Origin: Pseudomonas reinekei
GTDB lineage: Bacteria; Pseudomonadota; Gammaproteobacteria; Pseudomonadales; Pseudomonadaceae
Assembly (NCBI RefSeq): GCF_001945365.1
Contig: NZ_MSTQ01000006.1
Coordinates: forward strand, 62,001 to 126,000
Reading direction: 5' to 3'
DNA length: 64,000 nucleotides
Positions 1-8,908 of the stretch are shown piece by piece. Position 1 is the stretch's first letter. The number at the start of each line of letters is the position of its first letter. A program made the translations under genes and the position numbers. The notes beneath the pieces were generated by a model. The model saw only the letters and a program-made list of their open reading frames with translations, was not told the DNA's origin and made no database searches.

Positions 1-1
1 G

Positions 2-892
2 CGCCTGGGCGTGGGCATTCAAGGCCTGGCGCAGGGCGAGCGTTCGTATCAGAACGCCGTCGAATACGCCCGTGATCGCCTGCAAAGCCGTGCGCCGAGC
101 GGTGCGCAGCTCAAGGAAAAAGCCGCCGACCCGATCATCGTCCACCCCGATGTGCGCCGCATGCTGCTGACCATGAAAGCCCTGAACGAAGGCGGTCGCG
201 CGTTCTCCAGCTACGTGGCCCTGCAACTGGACACCGCCAAATACAGCGAAGACGCCGTCGTGCGTAACCGCGCGCAAGAACTGGTGTCGCTGCTGACGCC
301 GGTGGCCAAGGCCTTCCTCACCGACATGGGCCTGGAGACCACCCTGCACGGTCAGATGATTTTCGGTGGCCACGGCTACATCCGCGAGTGGGGCCAGGAG
401 CAACTGGTACGTGACGTGCGCATCACGCAGATCTACGAAGGCACCAACGGCATCCAGTCCCTCGACCTGGTCGGGCGCAAAATCGTCGGCAGCGGCGGGG
501 CGCTCTACCGCTTGTTCGCCTCGGAGATCCGCAACTTCACCGCCAATGCCTGTGCTGACCTCGGCGAGTTCACCCGGCCGTTGAACGCCGCCGTCGACAC
601 CCTCGACGAACTGACTTCGTGGCTGCTCGACCGCGCCCAAAGCAACCCGAATGAAATCGGCGCGGCTTCGGTCGACTACCTGCACGTGTTCGGCTACACC
701 GCCTACGCGTACCTGTGGGCACGCATGGCCAAGGCGGCCATGAGCACCCCTTCCACGGACGACTTCTACGTCAGCAAACTGGCCACCGCGCGCTTCTACT
801 TCGCCCGCTTGTTGCCGCGTATTCACTCGTTGAGCGCCTCGGCCAAGGCGGGCAGCGAATGCCTGTTCGCCCTGCAAGCCGAGCAGTTCTGA
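2..892 (+). CDS. Acyl-CoA dehydrogenase, C-terminal part (5' end outside window)
   Basis: Flavin-dependent alpha,beta-dehydrogenation of an acyl-CoA, the first step of beta-oxidation. The frame is open from base 2 to the stop, so about 296 codons of a normally 590-600 residue protein are present. The motif IYEGTNGIQSLDL holds the Glu that is the catalytic base in medium-chain-type enzymes, and FGGHGYIREWG is typical of the C-terminal helical domain. An extra helical extension of about 110 residues follows, as in the long acyl-CoA dehydrogenases of Pseudomonas. The acyl-CoA ligase 20 bases downstream fits one fatty-acid catabolic operon: the ligase activates the acid, this enzyme oxidises it. 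The chain-length preference cannot be read from sequence. Confidence 0.93.
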   Translation, partial: RLGVGIQGLAQGERSYQNAVEYARDRLQSRAPSGAQLKEKAADPIIVHPDVRRMLLTMKALNEGGRAFSSYVALQLDTAKYSEDAVVRNRAQELVSLLTPVAKAFLTDMGLETTLHGQMIFGGHGYIREWGQEQLVRDVRITQIYEGTNGIQSLDLVGRKIVGSGGALYRLFASEIRNFTANACADLGEFTRPLNAAVDTLDELTSWLLDRAQSNPNEIGAASVDYLHVFGYTAYAYLWARMAKAAMSTPSTDDFYVSKLATARFYFARLLPRIHSLSASAKAGSECLFALQAEQF

Positions 893-911
893 CCGGACAA
901 GGACCCCCCTC

Positions 912-2555
912 ATGATGGCGACAAAAATAATTCCACCCGCCGACGGCGCCTATGCCTACCCGCTGCTGATCAAGCAATTGCTGCTGTCCGGCGTGCGCTA
1001 CGAGCCGGGACGGGAAATCGTCTACGCCGACAAACTGCGCTACAGCTACCAGACGCTCAATAAACGCATCCGCCGCCTGGCCAACGCGCTGACGGCGGCC
1101 GGGGTCAAGGCCGGCGATACCGTGGCCTTGCTCGACTGGGACAGCCACCGCTACCTGGAATGCTTCTTCGCCGTACCGATGATCGGCGCGGTGCTGCACA
1201 CGGTGAACATTCGCCTGTCGCCGGAGCAGGTGCTCTACACCATGAACCACGCCGAGGATGATCTGGTGCTGGTGCATGATGATTTCCTGCCGCTGGTTGA
1301 ACAGATTCACGGGCGGCTGACCACGGTGAAAGGCTTCCTCCAGCTGACCGATGACACGCCTGCCGCGACGTCTTTGCCGGTGCTGGGCGAGTATGAAAAC
1401 CTGCTGTCCGAGGCGTCCGACCAGTACGACTTCCCCGACTTCGACGAGCACTCGGTGGCGACCCTGTTCTACACCACCGGCACCACCGGCGACCCGAAAG
1501 GCGTGTACTTCAGCCATCGCCAATTGGTCCTGCACACCCTGAATGCCGTCGGCACCCTGGGCGTTTATCAGGGCCAGCCACTGTTGCGCTCCGACGACGT
1601 GTACATGCCGATCACACCGATGTTCCACGTGCATGCGTGGGGCGTGCCGTATGTCGCCACCCTGATGGGCATCAAGCAGGTCTATCCCGGCCGCTACGAA
1701 CCCAACAGCCTGGTGCGTCTGTATCGCAAAGAGAAGGTCACGTTCTCCCACTGCGTGCCGACCATTTTGCAGATGATCCTCCACTGCGAAGAGGGCAAGG
1801 CGACCCGTTTCGACGGCTGGAAAATGCTCCTTGGCGGCAGCGCCCTGACCCTCGGCATGGCCAGCGAAGCCAGCGCCAAAGGCATGCTGGTGCACGCCGG
1901 TTACGGCATGTCGGAAACCTGCCCGTTGCTGTGCCTGACCTACCTGCGCGACGAAGACCTCGCGCTGCCCCGCGAAGCCCAATTGCCGATCCGCATCAAG
2001 ACCGGCACGACGGTGCCGATGGTCGACCTGAAAATCATCGACGCCAACGGGAGCGACGTCGCCCACGACGGCGAGTCCCTCGGCGAAATCGTGGTGCGCG
2101 CACCGTGGCTGACCCAAGGTTATTTGAAAGACAAGGACAAGGGCGCCGAACTCTGGCACAACGGCTGGCTGCACACGGGCGACATGGCTTCGATAGATGA
2201 ATTGGGCGGTGTGGAAATCAAGGACCGCATCAAGGACGTGATCAAGACCGGTGGCGAGTGGATCAGCTCCCTGGAACTGGAAAGCCTGATCAGCGAACAC
2301 CCGGCGGTGATGTCGGTCGCGGTGGTGGGCATCGTCGACGAACAGTGGGGCGAACGCCCGATGGCGATGGTCGTCAGCGAGCCGGGTCAATTCCTGGACC
2401 GCAAGATCCTGGAGACCCACCTGCAAGCCTTCGTCGACGGCGGGCGCATCAACAAATGGGCGATCCCCAAGCAATTCAAGTTCGTCGCCGAAATCCCCAA
2501 AACCAGCGTCGGCAAAATCAACAAAAAACTGATCCGCGAAAGCGAAGCGAACTAG
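912..2555 (+). CDS. Medium/long-chain fatty-acid--CoA ligase (AMP-forming)
   Basis: Adenylate-forming enzyme of 547 residues that activates a fatty acid with ATP and transfers it to CoA. The P-loop-like motif YTTGTTGDPKGV lies at residues 187-198, GYGMSETCP in the middle, and WLHTGDMASID then IKDRIKDVIKTGGEWIS mark the hinge. The C-terminal PKTSVGKINKK carries the Lys needed for adenylation. Length and motifs fit the AlkK/FadD-like class. ATG codons at 912 and 915 are both possible; the upstream ribosome site is weak, and coupling to the dehydrogenase 20 bases upstream is likely. Substrate length is not determined by sequence. Confidence 0.92.
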   Translation: MMATKIIPPADGAYAYPLLIKQLLLSGVRYEPGREIVYADKLRYSYQTLNKRIRRLANALTAAGVKAGDTVALLDWDSHRYLECFFAVPMIGAVLHTVNIRLSPEQVLYTMNHAEDDLVLVHDDFLPLVEQIHGRLTTVKGFLQLTDDTPAATSLPVLGEYENLLSEASDQYDFPDFDEHSVATLFYTTGTTGDPKGVYFSHRQLVLHTLNAVGTLGVYQGQPLLRSDDVYMPITPMFHVHAWGVPYVATLMGIKQVYPGRYEPNSLVRLYRKEKVTFSHCVPTILQMILHCEEGKATRFDGWKMLLGGSALTLGMASEASAKGMLVHAGYGMSETCPLLCLTYLRDEDLALPREAQLPIRIKTGTTVPMVDLKIIDANGSDVAHDGESLGEIVVRAPWLTQGYLKDKDKGAELWHNGWLHTGDMASIDELGGVEIKDRIKDVIKTGGEWISSLELESLISEHPAVMSVAVVGIVDEQWGERPMAMVVSEPGQFLDRKILETHLQAFVDGGRINKWAIPKQFKFVAEIPKTSVGKINKKLIRESEAN

Positions 2556-2558
2556 GCG

Positions 2559-2735
2559 CTACATCCTCGGCCGTGGCAGGGTCGAGGGCATGCGTTGTTG
2601 CGGCGGGATGATCCTGCCACTGTCACTGTTCATGGGCGGCCTCGCCTGGTCGTCCTGGCTGGAATCATGGCAGGACGATCCGCCGAGGGCCACGGCCACC
2701 GCGAGCAGGAGCGGCGCGAACAAGTGCTTGGACAT
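2559..2735 (-). CDS. Small putative lipoprotein (58 aa)
   Basis: A short frame convergent with the acyl-CoA ligase; its stop lies 4 bases past the ligase stop. The protein starts MSKHLFAPLLLAVAVALGG, a short basic start followed by a hydrophobic stretch, then SSC at residues 20-22, which resembles a loose lipobox (Cys22). The rest is polar and proline-rich. A GGAG sits 8 bases before the ATG. This is what a secreted small lipoprotein looks like, but the lipobox is not canonical (Gly-Ser-Ser-Cys) and no function can be assigned. Confidence 0.55.
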   Translation of the reverse strand: MSKHLFAPLLLAVAVALGGSSCHDSSQDDQARPPMNSDSGRIIPPQQRMPSTLPRPRM

Positions 2736-2878
2736 GGGGGATTCTCCGGTGCCGGGTCATTGCAGCTTAATCGCTGTTGCGCCGATGCCACGGTCCGTTG
2801 GTCCGGCCATCGTTGTCCCATTCCTGTGCCAAGCTGTTGGGATGCCCATTCGCCTGCCGCCCACAGGAAGCCCATGAC

Positions 2879-3220
2879 ATGAAACTCGTCCATACGTCGC
2901 ACATCCGTCGAGAGTTTTACAAAGCCGTTGGTTATTACCTTCGAATCGTCTGGCCGATCCTCTCCACCATGCTGGTGGTCATCGTCGCGTTCGGCCTGAT
3001 CATCAGCTACCTGGAAGGCTGGGCCCCGTTCGATGGCATTTACTTCGGCTTCGTGACCGGCCTGACCATCGGCTATGGCGAACTCGTGCCGAAGCTGGCG
3101 CTGTCGCGGCTGCTGGCAATATTGCTCGGGTTCAACGGCGTGCTGTTGACTGCAATTTTTGCGGCGATCAGCGTGCGGGCGATCGAGACTGCCGTGCGGG
3201 TAACAGGCGCAGACAAGTAA
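2879..3220 (+). CDS. Two-transmembrane potassium-channel-like protein
   Basis: Inner-membrane protein of 113 residues with two hydrophobic helices (about 23-43 and 74-94) flanking a pore loop with the filter TIGYGE, close to the TVGYGD signature of K+ channels (Ion_trans_2 family). There is no RCK/TrkA-N regulatory domain, so it is a minimal pore. The start at MKLVHT is chosen because AGGAAG lies just upstream; the upstream in-frame extension is GC-rich non-coding-like sequence. Ion selectivity is inferred from the filter only. Confidence 0.8.
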   Translation: MKLVHTSHIRREFYKAVGYYLRIVWPILSTMLVVIVAFGLIISYLEGWAPFDGIYFGFVTGLTIGYGELVPKLALSRLLAILLGFNGVLLTAIFAAISVRAIETAVRVTGADK

Positions 3221-3282
3221 AGCAGGCCGAATGCCACGAAGTCGTGGTTAGATGCGGGTTTTGACCCCATAGGGAATGACCC

Positions 3283-3651
3283 ATGATCGACTTCAACAAC
3301 AAAGGCTTCTTCAAGCTCAAGCAAAACGACGAATACGCCGAACGCGTGACCGCCCTGTTGCTGGATGGCGAGCACGTCATCGACTCCTATAAATCCATGC
3401 GCGACGGCGTGGTGTTCACCAACAAACGCATCATCGCCGTCAACGTGCAGGGCCTCACGGGCAGCAAGAAAGACTTCACCTCGTTGCCGTACAAAAACAT
3501 CGTGGCGTACTCGGTGGAAACCTCGGGCACGTTCGATCTGGATTCCGAGCTGGAAATCTACTTTTCATCGCTGGGCAAAGTGAAATTCGAATTCACCGGC
3601 AAGACCTCGATGGTCGAAGTTTCCAAACTGATCTCCCAACACTTGCTCTGA
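3283..3651 (+). CDS. PH domain-containing protein
   Basis: Cytoplasmic protein of 122 residues. The sequence GVVFTNKRIIAVNVQG followed by YKNIVAYSVETSG is the signature of the bacterial pleckstrin-homology fold family (bPH). Members are small stand-alone beta-barrel proteins, probably oligomeric, whose cellular role is mostly unknown. It follows the ion channel at 62 bases on the same strand, so co-transcription is possible. It is followed by a REPIN. Confidence 0.8.
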   Translation: MIDFNNKGFFKLKQNDEYAERVTALLLDGEHVIDSYKSMRDGVVFTNKRIIAVNVQGLTGSKKDFTSLPYKNIVAYSVETSGTFDLDSELEIYFSSLGKVKFEFTGKTSMVEVSKLISQHLL

Positions 3652-3673
3652 ACTGAGCAGGACACACCCAACC

Positions 3674-3763
3674 TGTAGGAGCCGGCTTGCTGGCGATAGC
3701 GGACACAAGGCCAACACAGATATCGCCTGACAAACCGCCATCGCCAGCAAGCCGGCTCCTACA
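3674..3763. repeat. REPIN: inverted pair of REP sequences
   Basis: A 24-base REP (3674-3697, starting TGTAGGAGCCGGCTTGC) is repeated in inverted, identical form at 3740-3763, with a 42-base spacer. It lies between the convergent PH-domain gene and fdsD. The same REP type recurs as a pair near 62.3 kb. Confidence 0.9.
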
Positions 3764-3781
3764 GTTGTGGTTTTTTTGTCG

Positions 3782-3997
3782 CTACCAACCCGCCCCACTC
3801 ACCGCCGCCTGCACCAACGGATGCAAATCCGCCCCTTTATGCTCCACCTGCCACGCCAGCAATTCCTTGCGCATGCTCGGCGCCCAGAACATCTGCAGGT
3901 GATTGCGCACGCTGAGCACCGCCTGTTCCTGGTCCGGTTGGGTGGCGAAGAATTGGGCGATCTGGTTGGCCATCTTGATCAGGTTGTCCATGCTCAT
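3782..3997 (-). CDS. fdsD: NAD-dependent formate dehydrogenase, delta subunit
   Basis: A 71-residue helical protein (MSMDNLIKMANQIAQFFA...) matching the small FdsD subunit at the end of soluble NAD-dependent formate dehydrogenase operons. FdsD helps maturation or stability of the molybdenum enzyme rather than catalysis. Its ATG overlaps the fdsA stop by 4 bases, with GGAGG 7 bases before it, so translation is coupled to fdsA. It is the last gene of the operon. Confidence 0.88.
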   Translation of the reverse strand: MSMDNLIKMANQIAQFFATQPDQEQAVLSVRNHLQMFWAPSMRKELLAWQVEHKGADLHPLVQAAVSGAGW

Positions 3998-6876
3998 CGG
4001 CGCACCTCCGCTTTATCGCCACGGGCGTGGCGGCGATCCTTGAGCAAACGGTCCTGTTCGTCGCTGAACGCCTGGAAGCGCTTCTGCCATTCCGAAGGGT
4101 GATACACGCGGCTGACTTCCACGGCCGTGACCTTGTACTCCGGACAGTTGGTCGCCCAGTCGGAGTTGTCGGTGGTGATCACGTTGGCCCCCGATTCCGG
4201 GAAGTGGAACGTGGTGTACACCACGCCCGGCGCGACCCGTTCGGTAATCCGCGCCCGCAGCACAGTCTGTCCGGCGCGGCTGCCGATGCCGACCCAATCA
4301 CCTTCATTGATGCCACGGCTTTCGGCGTCGGTCGGATGGATTTCCAGCCGGTCTTCATCATGCCAGGCAACGTTCTCGGTGCGCCGTGTCTGCGCCCCCA
4401 CGTTGTACTGACTGAGGATGCGCCCAGTGGTCAGCAACAGCGGATAACGACTGTTGACCTTCTCCTCGGTAGGCACATACCCGGTGAGCATGAAACGCCC
4501 CTTACCGCGCACGAACTCCTCGATGTGCATGGTCGGCGTGCCGTCCGGCGCCGCCGCGTTGCACGGCCATTGCAGGCTGCCGTGACGCTCCAGTTCGGCG
4601 TAACTGACGTTGGTGAACGTCGGCGTCAGGCTGGCGATTTCATCCATGATTTCTGACGGATGCTTGTAGTGCATCGGATAGCCCAGAGCATTGGCCAGCG
4701 CCACCGTGCCTTCCCAGTCGGCCTTGCCACCCAGTGGTTCCATCACCTTGCGCACCCGCGAGATGCGTCGCTCGGCGTTGGTGAAGGTGCCGTCTTTTTC
4801 GAGGAACGAGCTGCCCGGCAAAAACACATGGGCGAACTTGGCGGTTTCGTTGAGGAAAATATCCTGCACCACGATGCATTCCATGGCCGACAGGGCCGCG
4901 GTGACGTGCTGGGTATTCGGATCGCTCTGGGCGATGTCCTCACCCTGGCAATACAGGCCTTTGAAACTGCCGCCCAACGCCGCTTCGAACATGTTGGGAA
5001 TGCGCAGGCCCGGCTCGGATTGCAGGGTGACGTTCCACGCCTGTTCAAATTGAGTCCGTACCGCTTGGTTGGAAATATGCCGGTAGCCGGGTAATTCATG
5101 GGGGAAGGAGCCCATGTCACAGGAGCCCTGAACGTTGTTCTGCCCCCGCAGCGGGTTCACGCCCACGCCCTCACGGCCGATGTTGCCGGTGGCCATGGCC
5201 AGGTTGGCAATGCCCATGACGGCGGTGCTGCCCTGACTGTGCTCAGTCACCCCGAGCCCGTAATAAATCGCCGCATTACCGCCAGTGGCATACAAACGCG
5301 CAGCGGCACGGATGTCGGCAGCGGGCACACCGCAGATCGCGCCCAGCACTTCTGGCGAATTTTCCGGCCGGCTGACGAACGCGCGCCAATTGGCGAAATC
5401 ACTGCCCTCGCAACGGGCGTCGATAAAGGCCTGATTGAGCAAGCCTTCGGTGACGATCACATGGGCCAAAGCATTGAGCATGGCGACGTTGGTACCGGGG
5501 CGCAGGGCCAGGTGATATTCAGCGCGGGCGTGCACCGAATCCACCAGATCAATGCGTCGCGGATCGATCACAATCAGCCGCGCCCCTTCACGCAAGCGGC
5601 GCTTGAGCTGAGAGGCAAACACCGGGTGCGCATCGCTGGGGTTGGCGCCCATCACCAGAATCACATCGGCCTGCATCACCGAATCGAAACTCTGAGTGCC
5701 GGCGGATTCGCCCAACGTCTGCTTCAAACCATAACCCGTCGGCGAGTGGCAAACCCGCGCACAGGTGTCGACGTTGTTGTTGCCGAACGCCGCACGCACC
5801 AGTTTTTGCACCAGATAGGTTTCCTCGTTGGTGCAGCGGCTGGAAGTGATCCCGCCAATCGAATCGCGGCCATACTTCTGCTGCAACCGACGGAATTCGC
5901 TGGCGGCGTAGGTCAGCGCTTCATCCCAGCTGACTTCCTGCCACGGGTCGTGAATGTGTTTGCGGATCATCGGCTTGGTAATGCGATCCGGGTGCGTGGC
6001 GTAGCCCCAGGCAAAGCGGCCTTTGACGCAAGAGTGGCCGTGGTTGGCCTGGCCGTTCTTGTCCGGCACCATGCGCACCAGTTGGTCGCCTTTCATCTCG
6101 GCACGGAACGAGCAGCCCACGCCGCAATAGGCACAGGTGGTGATCACGCTGCGCTCGGGCTGGCCCAGTTCGACCACGCTTTTTTCCATCAGGGTCGCGG
6201 TGGGGCAGGCCTGCACACAGGCGCCGCAGGACACGCATTCCGAATCGAGGAAGTCATCCCCACCGGCAGCGGCCACCCGGGATTCAAACCCGCGCCCGGT
6301 AATGGTCAGGGCAAAAGTGCCCTGGGTTTCTTCGCAGGCACGTACGCAACGGTTGCAGACGATGCACTTGCTTGGGTCGTAGTCGAAATACGGGTTGGAC
6401 GTGTCCTTCACATCGGCCAGATGGTTGTCGCCTTCATAGCCATAACGCACTTCCCGCAGGCCGACCTGGCCGGCCACGGTTTGCAGCTCGCAGTTGCCGT
6501 TGGCCGAACAGGTCAGGCAGTCCAACGGGTGATCGGAAATGTACAACTCCATGACATTGCGCCGCAGGGTCGCGAGCTTCGGCGTCTGGGTGTGCACGGT
6601 CATGCCTTCGGTGACCGGCGTGGTGCAAGACGCGGGATAACCACGCATGCCGTCGATCTCCACCAGGCACATGCGGCAGGAGCCGAAGGCTTCCAGGCTG
6701 TCGGTGGCGCAGAGTTTGGGAATGGTGGTACCCAGCAGCGCGGCGGCGCGCATCACCGAAGTGCCTTCGGGCACGCTGATGCTGCGGCCGTCGATGTTCA
6801 AGGTAACTTGCACGTCGCTGTCGCGGGCCGGGGTGCCCAGATCGATATCGGTTTTCGGGTCGAAGAGAGTAATCAT
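3994..6876 (-). CDS. fdsA: NAD-dependent formate dehydrogenase, catalytic alpha subunit
   Basis: Catalytic subunit (960 aa) that oxidises formate to CO2 at a bis-pyranopterin guanine dinucleotide molybdenum centre. A NuoG-like N-terminus carries a [2Fe-2S] set (Cys56, 67, 70, 84) and a His/Cys [4Fe-4S] set near 116-129. Two [4Fe-4S] ferredoxin motifs follow (CIVCNRCVRAC at 171-181; CVSCGACVQACP at 214-225). The molybdopterin domain has a further cluster (CAYCGVGC) and the Mo ligand Cys376 with His377 in RVCHSPTGYG, so it is the cysteine rather than the selenocysteine type. It starts at MITLF, where ATGA overlaps the fdsB stop. Confidence 0.96.
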   Translation of the reverse strand: MITLFDPKTDIDLGTPARDSDVQVTLNIDGRSISVPEGTSVMRAAALLGTTIPKLCATDSLEAFGSCRMCLVEIDGMRGYPASCTTPVTEGMTVHTQTPKLATLRRNVMELYISDHPLDCLTCSANGNCELQTVAGQVGLREVRYGYEGDNHLADVKDTSNPYFDYDPSKCIVCNRCVRACEETQGTFALTITGRGFESRVAAAGGDDFLDSECVSCGACVQACPTATLMEKSVVELGQPERSVITTCAYCGVGCSFRAEMKGDQLVRMVPDKNGQANHGHSCVKGRFAWGYATHPDRITKPMIRKHIHDPWQEVSWDEALTYAASEFRRLQQKYGRDSIGGITSSRCTNEETYLVQKLVRAAFGNNNVDTCARVCHSPTGYGLKQTLGESAGTQSFDSVMQADVILVMGANPSDAHPVFASQLKRRLREGARLIVIDPRRIDLVDSVHARAEYHLALRPGTNVAMLNALAHVIVTEGLLNQAFIDARCEGSDFANWRAFVSRPENSPEVLGAICGVPAADIRAAARLYATGGNAAIYYGLGVTEHSQGSTAVMGIANLAMATGNIGREGVGVNPLRGQNNVQGSCDMGSFPHELPGYRHISNQAVRTQFEQAWNVTLQSEPGLRIPNMFEAALGGSFKGLYCQGEDIAQSDPNTQHVTAALSAMECIVVQDIFLNETAKFAHVFLPGSSFLEKDGTFTNAERRISRVRKVMEPLGGKADWEGTVALANALGYPMHYKHPSEIMDEIASLTPTFTNVSYAELERHGSLQWPCNAAAPDGTPTMHIEEFVRGKGRFMLTGYVPTEEKVNSRYPLLLTTGRILSQYNVGAQTRRTENVAWHDEDRLEIHPTDAESRGINEGDWVGIGSRAGQTVLRARITERVAPGVVYTTFHFPESGANVITTDNSDWATNCPEYKVTAVEVSRVYHPSEWQKRFQAFSDEQDRLLKDRRHARGDKAEVRR

Positions 6877-8432
6877 TGCTCGGCCTCCGAGGCTTGCAGA
6901 CCGAAGTCGGCAGGGAAGTACTTGAGGGCGCTGACCACCGGGAAGGGGGCCATGCCGCCCAGCGCGCACAGCGAACCGTATTGCATCGTGTCGCACAGGT
7001 CCTTGAGGATGATCGCCTGTTCATCGCGACCACCCTGGTCCGGCGCGGCCAGCATTCGGTCGATCACCTCGACGCCGCGAGTCGAACCGATGCGGCACGG
7101 TGTGCACTTGCCACAGGATTCCTCGGCGCAGAACTGCAAGGCGAAGCGCGCCATCTGAGCCATGTCCAGTGTGTCGTCCGCCACCACCACACCACCGTGC
7201 CCCAGCATGGCGCCGATACCGGCGAAAGCCTCGTAATCCAGTGGCGTGTCGAATTGCGACGGCGGTACCCAGGCGCCGAGCGGGCCACCCACTTGCGCGG
7301 CCTTCAGCGGCCGGCCACTGGCGGTCCCGCCGCCGTAGTCTTCCACCAGTTCCCGCAGGGTCAGGCCAAAGGCCCGTTCCACCAGACCGCCGTGACGAAT
7401 GTTGCCCGCCAACTGGAAAGGCATGGTGCCCAGGGAACGGCCCATGCCGTAGTCACGATAGAACTGCGCGCCCTTGGCCAGAATCAACGGCACCGAGGCC
7501 AGGGTCAGCACGTTGTGCACCAGCGTCGGCTGGCCAAACAGGCCCTTCAAGGCAGGAATCGGCGGCTTGGCGCGGACCACCCCGCGTTTGCCTTCCAGCG
7601 AATCCAGCAACGCGGTTTCCTCACCGCAGATGTACGCACCGGCACCGACCCGCACGTCCATATCGAAGGCCAGGCCGCTGCCGCCGACGTTGGCGCCGAG
7701 GTAACCGTTCGACCGGGCAATCTCTAGCGCGTTGCGCAGGATGGCCACGGCATCCGGATACTCCGAGCGCACATAAATGTAGCCGTAGGTGGCGCCGACG
7801 GTAATGCCCGCGATGGCCATACCTTCGATCAGCAGGAAAGGGTCGCCCTCCATCAACATGCGGTCGGCGAAAGTGCCGGAGTCGCCTTCGTCGGCGTTGC
7901 ACACGATGTACTTCTGCGCCGCTTCGGTCGCGCGCACCGTGCGCCATTTGATCCCGGCGGGGAAGGCCGCGCCGCCACGGCCACGCAGGCCCGAATCGAA
8001 CACCTCAGTCGCAGTCTGTTCGCCACCGATTGCGATGGCTCTTTTCAAACCCTCGAAACCGCCATGATCCCGGTAATCGTCGATGTGCAGTGGCTGGGTG
8101 ATGCCAGCGCGGGCGAACAACAGGCGCTGCTGAGTTTTCAGATAGGGCAACTCTTCCACCAGGCCCAAGGCCAGTGGATGAGAAGACGGGTCGCCTTTGA
8201 GCGCTTCGAGCACAGACGGCACATCAGCATCTGTCAGCGGACCGAAGCCGAAACGGCCTTGCGGCGTGTCCACTTCCAGCAGTGGTTCCAGCCAGTAAAG
8301 GCCCCGCGAGCTGGTGCGTTTTATCTCCAGCGGCACAACGCGTCCCCGGGCATGGGTGATAAGGGCTACCACAACTTCTTCTGCACCCACGGCACGGGCG
8401 ACCGAATCACCAGACACATAGAAAGCTGGCAT
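6873..8432 (-). CDS. fdsB: NAD-dependent formate dehydrogenase, beta (diaphorase) subunit
   Basis: FMN- and NAD-binding subunit (519 aa), homologous to NuoF, that passes electrons from FdsA clusters to NAD+. The N-terminal 110 or so residues are a thioredoxin-like NuoE-type domain. GLRGRGGAAFPAG and CNADEGDSGTFADR are NADH/FMN-binding motifs, GAGAYICGEETALLDS is a family signature, and ESCGKCTPCRIG plus a downstream Cys bind a [4Fe-4S] cluster. The start MPAFYV is used because its ATG shares one base with the fdsG stop (TGATG) and GGGAGGA precedes it. Confidence 0.96.
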   Translation of the reverse strand: MPAFYVSGDSVARAVGAEEVVVALITHARGRVVPLEIKRTSSRGLYWLEPLLEVDTPQGRFGFGPLTDADVPSVLEALKGDPSSHPLALGLVEELPYLKTQQRLLFARAGITQPLHIDDYRDHGGFEGLKRAIAIGGEQTATEVFDSGLRGRGGAAFPAGIKWRTVRATEAAQKYIVCNADEGDSGTFADRMLMEGDPFLLIEGMAIAGITVGATYGYIYVRSEYPDAVAILRNALEIARSNGYLGANVGGSGLAFDMDVRVGAGAYICGEETALLDSLEGKRGVVRAKPPIPALKGLFGQPTLVHNVLTLASVPLILAKGAQFYRDYGMGRSLGTMPFQLAGNIRHGGLVERAFGLTLRELVEDYGGGTASGRPLKAAQVGGPLGAWVPPSQFDTPLDYEAFAGIGAMLGHGGVVVADDTLDMAQMARFALQFCAEESCGKCTPCRIGSTRGVEVIDRMLAAPDQGGRDEQAIILKDLCDTMQYGSLCALGGMAPFPVVSALKYFPADFGLQASEAEQ

Positions 8433-8908
8433 CACGCGTCCTCCCGGCAAGCATCAAGCAACGCATCCAGCCGCTCGGCACTGAGCCGCGCATGCACCTG
8501 CCCATCCAGTTCCAACGCCGGCGAACAGGCACAGGCCCCCAGGCAATACACCGGCCGCAAACTGATGCTGCCATCGGCGCTGCTGCCGTGATCGTCCAGT
8601 TGCAGACGCTCGCGCAACTGCGCAGCGAGCTCCTCGGCACCACGGCTCTTGCACGACTCGGCCCGGCACAAACGCAGAATGTGCCGAGCGGGCGGGGCGG
8701 TACGGAAGTCATGGTAAAAACTGATCACCCCGCGCACCTCGGCCTGACTCTGGTTCAGCGCGTGGGCAATCTCGGGGACGGCAGTATCGGGGATGTACCC
8801 GATGCGTTCCTGAATATCATGAAGAATGGGCAACAGCGCACCCGCAGAGCCTTTGTGGCGCTCCAGCAGGCTGTTGACCACAGACAGGTGCAAACTCTCA
8901 TCAGGCAT
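8432..8908 (-). CDS. fdsG: NAD-dependent formate dehydrogenase, gamma subunit
   Basis: Thioredoxin-like [2Fe-2S] subunit (158 aa), homologous to NuoE. The four ligands are visible as CRAESC and, near the end, CLGACAC. It relays electrons between FdsA and FdsB. It is the first gene of the fdsGBAD operon, with GAGGA upstream of its ATG. The operon lacks fdsC, the FdhD-like sulfurtransferase often found between A and D in other bacteria; it must be elsewhere. Confidence 0.94.
   Translation of the reverse strand: MPDESLHLSVVNSLLERHKGSAGALLPILHDIQERIGYIPDTAVPEIAHALNQSQAEVRGVISFYHDFRTAPPARHILRLCRAESCKSRGAEELAAQLRERLQLDDHGSSADGSISLRPVYCLGACACSPALELDGQVHARLSAERLDALLDACREDA

Noticed and set aside
771..2474. 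A 567-codon frame antisense to the acyl-CoA ligase
   Set aside because: High-GC third-position shadow of a clear enzyme gene; His/Gln/Val-rich composition and no motif.
5098..7158. Long plus-strand frame opposite fdsA/fdsB
   Set aside because: Shadow of well-supported subunits; the sequence has no domain and no ribosome site.
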